Part shown: positions 5,287-11,611 of the stretch, piece by piece
Position numbering within the stretch: the stretch's first letter is position 1
How the letters are laid out: each line of letters starts with the position of its first letter
Assembly: GCA_934281515.1 (NCBI GenBank)
Contig: CAKQXG010000051.1
Span: 1 to 12,732 of the forward strand
Origin: an uncultured Clostridia bacterium
GTDB lineage: Bacteria; Bacillota; Clostridia; Christensenellales; CAG-314
Reading direction: 5' to 3'
DNA: 12,732 nucleotides
Made by a program: the position numbers and the translations under genes
The notes under the pieces: generated by a model
Told to the model about the DNA's origin: nothing
Database searches by the model: none
The model's input: the letters and a program-made list of their open reading frames with translations, nothing else

Positions 5287-6579
5287 ATGCCAAGAAAAGA
5301 TTACAGCGACGGATACTATATCGGAGATTTAAGCGCCGACGGCAAACGGCACGGCAATGGCACCTTTTACTGGACAAACGGCGACAGGTATGAAGGAGAG
5401 TACCGCAACGACAAGCCCGACGGATACGGCAAAATCTATTATGCAGACGGCAGGTGGGAGTTTGGCGTTTACAGTAACGGCACAAGATTGAGGGTGGGCG
5501 CTTACGGCACAAGCGGCAGTGCAAGCAAAAAGACTAAACGCGCCACAAAGAGTAGTTCGACGCCACAAAGTGGTACTTCAAACGGCGGTAACAGTGGCTT
5601 TGGCGGCGAAACGCACGAAAGCGGCGATTCCTTGACCAAAGGAAACGGTAGTAACGGAAGTTCGTCCGTTGCCGGCGTAAAGACCATAGTTACAAGATCC
5701 GGTACGTACACGGGCGAAGTTAATGCCAAGGGACAAGTGCACGGCAAGGGTGTGTTCAGGTTTAACGATGGCGCAAGCTACGATGGAGAGTACAAAAACG
5801 GCAAAAAAGACGGATTCGGCACATTTATTTTTTCTAATGGCGAAAAGTACATAGGCTACTACCGTAAAGGTGTTCGCAACGGCCTTGGAACATATATGTT
5901 TGCCGACGGATGCAAGTATGTCGGATACTTTTTGAACGGTAGTTTCAACGGTTTTGGTAGATACTATTGGCCCGATGGCGATTGGTTCGAGGGTGAGTAC
6001 CGCGACGACAAGCGTAACGGGTTGGGCGTGTATCACTTTGCCAACGGCAGATGGGATTTCGGTTGTTACATCGACGAAGAGGAAAAGCCACTCTTGTCGT
6101 TTAAGGACATCGATAAAGTCATCAGCTCAGACAACGTGGAAACCATAACATACGAAACGTCATTTTACATGGGAGAAACAAGCATTGTTCAAGGCGAACG
6201 TGTTGCAAACGGATTCGGTAGGACATTCTATAACAACGGAAAAAGTTACATCGACGGAAAGTTTGTTGACGGCGTTGCCGTGGATTATGTAAGAATGTGG
6301 CTGGGCGAAGGCCGAAACATATATGGTTGTTGGCACCAAGGTTTTGAAGGCAAGGTTTTGTTTGTCGACGGCAACTGCGCATATGTCGGTGAAATGCAGG
6401 ACGGCAAAATCGGGTTCGGCAAGGCGCATCACTACTACGACAACGGGGAGTGGTACGACGGCGAGATGAAAAACGGCAAGCGTAACGGGTACGGCACCTA
6501 CTATTTTGCAGACGGAAAATGGGGGAATGGCGTATTTCTAGACGACAAACTTGTTCGCAGCGAAGGCTGTTCGGATTAG
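5287..6579 (+). CDS. MORN-repeat protein, long paralogue
   Basis: A 430-residue protein. Two MORN units after MPRKDYSDG (residues 10-60), then a long linker rich in Ser, Gly, Thr and Lys (residues 71-135), a second MORN block (139-260, with YTGEVNAKGQVHGKGVF), the LLS segment (PLLSFKDIDKVISSDNVE, 268-285) and a C-terminal block (293-430) with degenerate units. The last is a clean unit, WYDGEMKNGKRNGYGTYYF, followed by GCSD. Compared with 3983-5248 the N-terminal block is shorter by two units and the linker about twice as long, so repeat number varies between paralogues. Start ATG 5287 follows GGAG (5277-5280). The gap from the previous stop is 38 bases without a terminator, which fits one operon. 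Function unknown. Confidence 0.92.
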   Translation: MPRKDYSDGYYIGDLSADGKRHGNGTFYWTNGDRYEGEYRNDKPDGYGKIYYADGRWEFGVYSNGTRLRVGAYGTSGSASKKTKRATKSSSTPQSGTSNGGNSGFGGETHESGDSLTKGNGSNGSSSVAGVKTIVTRSGTYTGEVNAKGQVHGKGVFRFNDGASYDGEYKNGKKDGFGTFIFSNGEKYIGYYRKGVRNGLGTYMFADGCKYVGYFLNGSFNGFGRYYWPDGDWFEGEYRDDKRNGLGVYHFANGRWDFGCYIDEEEKPLLSFKDIDKVISSDNVETITYETSFYMGETSIVQGERVANGFGRTFYNNGKSYIDGKFVDGVAVDYVRMWLGEGRNIYGCWHQGFEGKVLFVDGNCAYVGEMQDGKIGFGKAHHYYDNGEWYDGEMKNGKRNGYGTYYFADGKWGNGVFLDDKLVRSEGCSD

Positions 6580-6665
6580 GTAAAACAGCATAGATAACGT
6601 GTAAAACTTCAACGTTCAGGCGTACGAAGAAGTGTTTGCTCGGAATGGTCTGACATTATGCCAAG

Positions 6666-6715
6666 CAAACCAAGCCACGGATGCAATTGCATTGCCGTGG
6701 CTTTTTGATTGGGTT
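6666..6715 (+). repeat. 50-bp hairpin repeat, copy 2
   Basis: Same unit as 2897-2946 with CC replaced by TT in the loop, which makes the inner part the perfect palindrome ATGCAATTGCAT. Stem AAGCCACGG (6672-6680) with CCGTGGCTT (6695-6703) and a TTT tail. It lies 86 bases after the MORN stop at 6579 and is the only terminator-like structure there. Confidence 0.8.
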
Positions 6716-6815
6716 CAGAGACAACAAAAACGTCGGTCGGGTGGAATTTTGTTTGTGAAAAATGCACAAATTCTGTTTGTAACGTCACAATTTGTTGCAA
6801 AATTTGTTCCGCGTC

Positions 6816-6844
6816 TTGACAATGACGGCAAAGCGTGGCATAAT
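6816..6844 (+). promoter_or_regulatory. Promoter of psuK
   Basis: TTGACA (6816-6821), a 17-base spacer and CATAAT (6839-6844), one mismatch from consensus. The leader to ATG 6960 is about 110 bases and contains the inverted repeat ATATATACA (6876-6884) / TGTATATAT (6890-6898) with a 5-base loop, a possible operator or hairpin. Confidence 0.75.
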
Positions 6845-6959
6845 GTACTTTCAACAGATACGTATTTCCAATTTTATATATACAATCGCTGTATATATGG
6901 CAAAGATACTTGTCTTGCGGTGGCGTTTACCGAATCGGAATACGGGTGCGGAGAAAACT

Positions 6960-7862
6960 ATGAGTTATGTGTGTGTTGTGGGTGGTGCAAACGTCGACAT
7001 ATTGTGTTTGCCCGCCGCAAAAATTCAATTGCGTGACAGCAACCCCGGCAAACTGCGTGTTTCACCCGGTGGCGTGGGACGCAATATTGCCGAAAATCTC
7101 GCGCGGTTGGGTGTGGACGTCAAGTTGTTGACGGTGCTTGGTAACGACGGCAATGCCACGCTTATTCGAAACAATGCGCGGCAAACGGGAATCGATCTGT
7201 CGCACGCCATTACCGCAGACATGCCAAGTAGCACCTACATTTCGCTGAACGACGTGGACGGAGACATGTTTGTCGGGTTTTCCGCTATGGACAGCATCGA
7301 TTTACTGACAACCGACTACATTGCAGCCAATCTTGCTTTGCTTAACGGTGCGGCGGCAGTGGTGCTCGATACCAATCTGACAGACGGATTACAGTACATG
7401 TGCGACAACATAACCGCGCCCAAATTTATGGATGCGGTCAGCTGTGCCAAGGCGATGCGTGCCAAACCGTATTTACGCAACTTGCACTGTCTGAAGGTCA
7501 ATCACGAGGAAGCAACGGCATTGACCGGGGTGGAAGTGGTGGACGAACGGTCGGCGCGGCAATGCTTCGCCAAGCTGGACTGCACCGAAACATTGTACGT
7601 CAGTTGCGGCGCAAAGGGCGTGTATTGCGTAGACGAGAGCGGCGCGACGTTTGTGCCAGGCGTCAAGACAACGGCTGTAAACGCCAGCGGCGCAGGCGAT
7701 AGCTTTTTTGCGGGGACGGTGTTTGGCTTCGTACAGGGCTATGACCTTGTGCGTGCGGCAAAGATAGGCTGCGCGTGCGGAGCGTTGACTGTGGCGTCGA
7801 CCGAGACCGTTTGTCCGAATCTCGACCGTACGGCGGTTGAAAAACTGCTTGCCGACAAATGA
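6960..7862 (+). CDS. psuK: Pseudouridine kinase (PfkB/ribokinase family)
   Basis: A 300-residue cytoplasmic sugar-kinase-fold protein. It phosphorylates pseudouridine to pseudouridine 5'-phosphate with ATP. The N-terminal block VVGGANVD and the stretch DSNPGKLRVSPGGVGRNIAENLARLG (residues 26-51) closely resemble the E. coli pseudouridine kinase YeiC/PsuK as I recall it. The second PfkB signature is at residues 239-255 (AVNASGAGDSFFAGTVF), with D247 as catalytic base and the GAGD anion hole. KVNHEEA (179-185) is the usual mid-domain motif. The start ATG 6960 follows GGAG (6950-6953) by six bases; in-frame ATGs further up would add a tail with no family match. The next gene, 104 bases on, is psuG, which supports the substrate. 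No pseudouridine transporter gene is in the window. Confidence 0.88.
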   Translation: MSYVCVVGGANVDILCLPAAKIQLRDSNPGKLRVSPGGVGRNIAENLARLGVDVKLLTVLGNDGNATLIRNNARQTGIDLSHAITADMPSSTYISLNDVDGDMFVGFSAMDSIDLLTTDYIAANLALLNGAAAVVLDTNLTDGLQYMCDNITAPKFMDAVSCAKAMRAKPYLRNLHCLKVNHEEATALTGVEVVDERSARQCFAKLDCTETLYVSCGAKGVYCVDESGATFVPGVKTTAVNASGAGDSFFAGTVFGFVQGYDLVRAAKIGCACGALTVASTETVCPNLDRTAVEKLLADK

Positions 7863-7966
7863 TCATATTGTAACATTTTGTAGGGAAAAATCATATACGT
7901 ATTGAGATTTTAACGACAAATTTCTAAACAAAATACAGAAAACAGAGCAAAAAGGAGCGACAAGAT

Positions 7967-8881
7967 ATGACAGAGTTTTTGAAAATATCCCCCGAAGTGC
8001 AATTCGCGTTGGACAACAATCGTCCCGTAGTGGCGTTGGAATCGACCATTATTTCCCATGGTATGCCCTATCCGCAAAACGTGCAAACTGCCGAAACGGT
8101 GGAAAACATTATACGCGACAACGGTTGTGTGCCTGCTACCATTGCCATCATCAACGGCGTCATGACGGTCGGTTGTACCGCCGAGGAAATAGACATGCTT
8201 GGCCGTGCCGGTACGACTGTTCCCAAGGTGTCCAGAAGGGACTTGCCTGTAATTATCGCCGAGGGAAAGATGGGTGCCACAACGGTAGCAACGACTATGT
8301 ACATTGCCCACCTTGCAGGTATCGACGTGTTTGCGACGGGCGGTATCGGCGGTGCACATAGAAACTCCGAAAAGACAATGGACATCTCCGCCGACCTTGA
8401 CGAACTGCAACAAACGGGTGTGATGGTGGTGTGTGCAGGTGCAAAATCGATACTTGACATAGGCTTGACGTTGGAGTGCCTCGAAACGCGCGGCGTACCC
8501 GTCATCGGCTATCGCACAAAAGATATGCCTGCGTTTTACACGCAAAAGAGCGGCTATCAAGTGGACTATCGCCTGGATACTCCTGCCGAAATTGCCAAGG
8601 CTTTTGCCGTCAAAAAGTCAATCGGCATGCAGGGCGGAATGTTGGTAGTAAACCCCATACCTGACGAATACGCAATGGATAGCGACTACATCAACGAAAA
8701 CATCAAACGCGCCGTTGCCGAAGCCGAGCAACTCGGTATTCACGGTAAGGAAACAACGCCCTATTTGCTTGACAAAATTCAAAAGTTGACAGGCGGACAA
8801 AGTCTTGCCGCAAATATTCAACTGGTGTACAACAACGCTCGTCTTGCCAGCGAAATTGCCAAGTGCTTGTGCAAAGCGTAG
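7967..8881 (+). CDS. psuG: Pseudouridine-5'-phosphate glycosidase
   Basis: A 304-residue enzyme of the IndA/PsuG family. It splits the C-C glycosidic bond of pseudouridine 5'-phosphate to uracil and ribose 5-phosphate, with a divalent metal (Mn). Family blocks are present: ALESTIISHGMPYPQN (23-38), VPKVSRRDL (85-93), FATGGIGGAHRN (122-133) and VVCAGAKSILDIGLTLE (154-170). E25, K87, D143, K160 and N283 line up, at a constant offset of six, with E. coli E31, K93, D149, K166 and N289 as I recall them, so the active site looks complete. Length is normal. The start is set by AAGGAGCG about 12 bases before the ATG. It works directly after PsuK. The 104-base gap contains an ATACGTAT octamer but no clear terminator or strong promoter, so co-transcription with psuK is likely. 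Confidence 0.93.
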   Translation: MTEFLKISPEVQFALDNNRPVVALESTIISHGMPYPQNVQTAETVENIIRDNGCVPATIAIINGVMTVGCTAEEIDMLGRAGTTVPKVSRRDLPVIIAEGKMGATTVATTMYIAHLAGIDVFATGGIGGAHRNSEKTMDISADLDELQQTGVMVVCAGAKSILDIGLTLECLETRGVPVIGYRTKDMPAFYTQKSGYQVDYRLDTPAEIAKAFAVKKSIGMQGGMLVVNPIPDEYAMDSDYINENIKRAVAEAEQLGIHGKETTPYLLDKIQKLTGGQSLAANIQLVYNNARLASEIAKCLCKA

Positions 8882-8990
8882 GCGGCAAAGTGCGTAAAAA
8901 AACGTATACGTATACACTTTTTGACGACAAAAAGTCGTTTCATGCATGGTTTACACGGTGGCAAAGACGACTAAATAAGGACGAAAGAAA
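8882..8990. promoter_or_regulatory. Intergenic palindrome GTATACGTATAC and hairpin
   Basis: The 12-bp perfect palindrome at 8904-8915 is followed directly by an 8-bp stem, ACTTTTTG (8916-8923) with CAAAAAGT (8928-8935). The stem is AT-rich and its 3' side is CGTTTC, so it is a poor terminator. It may be a regulatory site of the following gene. Confidence 0.35.
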
Positions 8991-9689
8991 ATGGTTTTTG
9001 GCGGTTTGATGAAACTCACCTTGCTGGATTACCCAGAAAAGGTGGCTTGTACGGTGTTTACAAAAGGTTGCAATTTGCGTTGCCCGTTTTGTCACAACGC
9101 AACATTGGTGTGCGGACGGGATTGCGAACAACTGACGGAAGAAGAAGTGTTGGCATTTCTCGACAAGCGCAAGCACGTGTTGGAAGGCATGTGTCTGACG
9201 GGCGGAGAACCGCTGTTAAACGACATCGACGACTTGTGTGCGTTTCTCGGCAATGTAAAAGGGTTGGGCTACTCCGTCAAGTTGGACACCAACGGATTTT
9301 TCCCCGACAAGTTGCAACGTCTTGTCGCAAATGGTCTTGTGGACTACGTGGCGATGGATGTAAAAAACAGTTTGTCACGCTACGCAGAAACGATCGGGTG
9401 TGTAGCCGATCTTGCAAAAATGCAACAGTCGGTAGCTTACCTGCGCAGCGATATTGTTCCGTACGAATTCCGCATGACGGTAACGGGCAATCACCACGAC
9501 GAACAATCGGTTGCGGAGTTGGGTCAATGGTTGGCGGGCGACAGCAAAATGTTTTTGCAAAAGTTTGTCGACAGCGGCGACATACTTGACAAGTCCACGA
9601 CGGGTTGCGACGAAGAAACGATGAAACGCTACAGACAAATTTTGCTATCGTATCTACCCAATACGCATTTACGCGGAGTGGAAGAATAG
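8991..9689 (+). CDS. Anaerobic ribonucleotide reductase activating-type radical-SAM protein (NrdG2-like)
   Basis: A 232-residue radical-SAM protein. The 4Fe-4S/SAM motif is C27-NLR-C31-PF-C34 in TVFTKGCNLRCPFCHN, and GGEP is at 71-74 (SAM amino group binding). The N-terminal GGLMKLTLLDYPEKVACTVFTKGC is typical of the family annotated as anaerobic ribonucleoside-triphosphate reductase activating protein (TIGR02495 type), which is thought to install the glycyl radical on NrdD. The length is normal for that group. The start ATG 8991 follows AAGGA (8977-8981). No nrdD or other glycyl-radical enzyme lies in the window, so the partner is not shown here; activation of another glycyl-radical enzyme is possible. 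It is followed by a strong terminator. Confidence 0.85.
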   Translation: MVFGGLMKLTLLDYPEKVACTVFTKGCNLRCPFCHNATLVCGRDCEQLTEEEVLAFLDKRKHVLEGMCLTGGEPLLNDIDDLCAFLGNVKGLGYSVKLDTNGFFPDKLQRLVANGLVDYVAMDVKNSLSRYAETIGCVADLAKMQQSVAYLRSDIVPYEFRMTVTGNHHDEQSVAELGQWLAGDSKMFLQKFVDSGDILDKSTTGCDEETMKRYRQILLSYLPNTHLRGVEE

Positions 9690-9699
9690 TTTTATGACA

Positions 9700-9735
9700 A
9701 AAAGGGACGTATTTTACGGTACGTCCCTTTTGTGA
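9700..9735. terminator. Bidirectional intrinsic terminator
   Basis: The arms AAAAGGGACGTA (9700-9711) and TACGTCCCTTTT (9720-9731) pair perfectly over 12 bp around an 8-base loop. T runs exist in both directions. It separates the convergent genes ending at 9689 (plus) and 9757 (minus). Confidence 0.9.
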
Positions 9736-9756
9736 TGTCGTATGGTTTTGTATGCG

Positions 9757-11016
9757 CTATTTTTTCGACGTTGGCTTTGCCTCCAACGCTTTTTTGTGCA
9801 AGGCTATTTGTGCAAAGTGTAACTTGGTAAGTACGTTTGTCGCAGTCAAGGGGTATACCCAATAGGTGTATTCGCCGTCGTAAAGATCTATGGCGTCGCC
9901 ACGTCCCTTGAAGTCGTACTCGATATGTACCGAGCTCATCGTTGCGGCATCTCTGTGTAATACAAAAGGTTTGCCGTCCAATGTGCCTTCTACAGTCAGT
10001 CCGCTGTCGTCTTGCTTCAGTCTGGCATTGCCTTGCAAGGGGACAAATCCTTTGTGTGTGTCGACAAGTCGTTCCACGCGGACGGAATCGGTAAAGAGGT
10101 AAGTGCCTTGCCGTACCTGTTCGGCCACGTTGTCGTATTGCCAATCGTACCAGGCGCAAGGGTCGGTAAAGATGTCTTTGCCGTCGTCGGCTACCAAATT
10201 ACCCAGCGTATCCATTGTCCAGCTCTTTCCGCAACAATTGCAAGTTATCACGGAGCCTTTGCCCACGGTGCTGAATTCCGTCTTGCACGAGGGGCATTGA
10301 TACAGCACGCGATGAATGTTTTCTGCGCGAACAGGCGAGTCTATGCAAATGTTGTTTTCTCTTTGCCAGGCGTAGTCGTTGTAGACAAAGTTTTGTTCCA
10401 CGCGTTGTTGTATTTCTTCGGCGGACAGCGTTTCCGCTTCTTGCGCGGTAACCAGCTGTATCATTTCCGTTTGTAGCGGAACCTTGCGGTAGGGGTGTTT
10501 GTTCCACTGCGGACTGCGTAGAAAATTGCCGTTCATACGTATGAATACCAACGGACAACGGCATGTTTTTACAAGTTTGCCTATGGCACCGTCTATCGGC
10601 TCGTTTTTGCCGATAAGGCTGAATCTCGCTTCGGGAAAGAACGTGCAAGTAGTGTGTAGTTTCTTTATCGAATGGATTATGTTTTTGACAGGCGCAATCT
10701 CGTTGGTAAATTTGTGCTTGGATATGCTGCCTATACTGCGCATTACATAGTCTCTGCCGACAAATTCTTCCAGTGATACGACCCAGGTCGTGCGACAACC
10801 GATTGCGCGGTTTACTGCAGGAAAATCGACAAAGCTGGCGTGGGAAGCGATTACAATATACGGCGGTTTCAAACCTTGGCAATTTGTACGCTTTATGCTT
10901 ATTTTAGGCAAAATAAACAATTCCAACGTGCGCTCCAACCCGTACCAAAAGGCGTTGGGGCGTTTGACAATGGTAAATGACTTGTTGCGATTGGAAAAAG
11001 ATTGTTTTTTACACAT
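9757..11016 (-). CDS. PlsC-like lysophospholipid acyltransferase with zinc-ribbon C-terminal domain
   Basis: A 419-residue protein. Residues 20-185 form a glycerolipid acyltransferase domain: HX4D as H59-ASFV-D64 (catalytic), FVGRDYVMR, and FPEAR at 127-131 in place of the usual FPEGTR. The domain transfers acyl groups to lysophosphatidate-type acceptors at the inner membrane face. After a linker comes a zinc ribbon (C241-PS-C244 ... C259-NC-C262) and then about 150 residues of beta-rich sequence (YDWQYDNVAEQVRQG, VPLQGNARL, HIEYDFKGRGDAIDLY) that I do not assign. No strong transmembrane helix is obvious. ATG 11016 is chosen because CGGAG lies seven bases upstream; the in-frame ATG at 11190 would add unrelated residues. 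Similar zinc-ribbon acyltransferases occur in Clostridia, as I recall. The acyl acceptor is not predictable. Confidence 0.82.
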   Translation of the reverse strand: MCKKQSFSNRNKSFTIVKRPNAFWYGLERTLELFILPKISIKRTNCQGLKPPYIVIASHASFVDFPAVNRAIGCRTTWVVSLEEFVGRDYVMRSIGSISKHKFTNEIAPVKNIIHSIKKLHTTCTFFPEARFSLIGKNEPIDGAIGKLVKTCRCPLVFIRMNGNFLRSPQWNKHPYRKVPLQTEMIQLVTAQEAETLSAEEIQQRVEQNFVYNDYAWQRENNICIDSPVRAENIHRVLYQCPSCKTEFSTVGKGSVITCNCCGKSWTMDTLGNLVADDGKDIFTDPCAWYDWQYDNVAEQVRQGTYLFTDSVRVERLVDTHKGFVPLQGNARLKQDDSGLTVEGTLDGKPFVLHRDAATMSSVHIEYDFKGRGDAIDLYDGEYTYWVYPLTATNVLTKLHFAQIALHKKALEAKPTSKK

Positions 11017-11164
11017 GGTATGCTCCGTTTGTGGTGGTAGTTTCGGTGCGCATAAAATGCGGCGCTTCGGTAAGCAAGTTTTTGACCAAGTCGATATCGA
11101 AGTGAGGACTTGCAAATATGACCCAATAGCGCTTTGCGCTGTCAAGGGATATTGTATGCGCGAA
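11009..11164 (-). other. Short open frame overlapping the acyltransferase start, no ATG for most of it
   Basis: The frame from 11164 to TAA 11009-11011 reads as plausible protein (SLDSAKRYWVIFASPHFDID, then LVKNLLTEAPHF). It ends by overlapping the first bases of the acyltransferase gene. Upstream it is closed by TAA, and there is no ATG, GTG or TTG before an internal ATG at 11053 that would give a 14-residue peptide. It may be the tail of a decayed gene or a leader peptide with an unusual start. I do not recognise it. Confidence 0.3.
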
Positions 11165-11218
11165 TTAAATTTTTTCAAAGCATGAAACATGCAAGAAAAA
11201 TGACTACAATGTGCCTTG

Positions 11219-11247
11219 TCTATACTATTTTACTACAATTTACTCAA
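11219..11247 (-). promoter_or_regulatory. Likely promoter of the acyltransferase gene
   Basis: On the minus strand TTGAGT (11247-11242), a 17-base spacer and TATAGA (11224-11219). It lies about 200 bases before ATG 11016, so the leader is long and includes the short open frame at 11009-11164. Confidence 0.5.
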
Positions 11248-11553
11248 AAACACAACAAAATAGTAAACAAAAGTGAAATATAAAATAAAGTTTAATATTT
11301 TTAAAAAGATTTTCCGATATTTCTCAATTTAAAAATTTTTGAAAAGTATGGTGTGGCACGGAGCGTTCATCCGTTAATCGTATACCGATTATGTATTAAA
11401 CAAAGACGGCAGGTCTCTCGTAGTAGAAGTTGTCTTTAAAAAGGATTTTAAATAATTTTACTAAAAGCTTTTGGAAGTGGGGGATGGTGTGAAACGCTTC
11501 TCGGCGAAAATGTTTCGCCCCAATGTCCTCTTGCAAAGTTTTTGAAAAGGGTA

Positions 11554-11589
11554 CGGGGAGAACCTTTTTGTCTGACAAGGTTCTCCCCG
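11554..11589 (-). terminator. Strong hairpin, likely terminator of the replication operon
   Basis: CGGGGAGAACCTT (11554-11566) pairs perfectly over 13 bp with AAGGTTCTCCCCG (11577-11589) around a 10-base loop. It lies 22 bases past the stop of the minus-strand helicase-loader gene. The U tract on the minus strand is poor (a CCCTTTTC run four bases on). A smaller hairpin, GGCGAAA/TTTCGCC, lies at 11503-11519. Confidence 0.6.
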
Positions 11590-11611
11590 CAAAATTCTCT
11601 TTCTCTCAAAA

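Larger units (their letters stand above)
6580..6959. other. Intergenic region between the MORN cluster and psuK
   Basis: 380 bases without a supported gene. It holds hairpin repeat copy 2 (6666-6715), a promoter for psuK (6816-6844), an inverted repeat in the leader (6876-6898), and an ATACGTAT octamer (6858-6865). The stretch 6716-6815 is A/T-rich with short TTTGT/ACAAA repeats and nothing else I can name. Confidence 0.6.
11191..11611. other. AT-rich intergenic region with hairpins
   Basis: No supported gene. From 11205 to 11350 it is very A/T-rich. At 11375-11391 there is an inverted repeat TAATCG-TATAC-CGATTA, a possible operator. From about 11450 to 11610 the composition changes to G-rich and T-rich runs with two strong hairpins (11503-11519 and 11554-11589). 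This half looks like a dispersed intergenic repeat rather than unique sequence. Confidence 0.5.

Noticed and set aside
3109..6579. CRISPR-like array or simple tandem DNA repeat
   Set aside because: The 69-72-base periodicity is that of MORN codons; units are diverged and lack unique spacers.
7910..8560. 216-residue minus-strand frame opposite psuG
   Set aside because: psuG is a full-length, conserved gene in the other frame; the minus frame is His/Arg-rich with no domain or ribosome site.
8950..8978. Promoter TTTACA / TAAATA for the radical-SAM gene
   Set aside because: The -10 box runs into the ribosome site AAGGA, so the transcript would lack it; not convincing.
11017..11190. N-terminal extension of the acyltransferase to ATG 11190
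   Set aside because: No ribosome site and no family-like sequence; ATG 11016 has CGGAG at the right distance.
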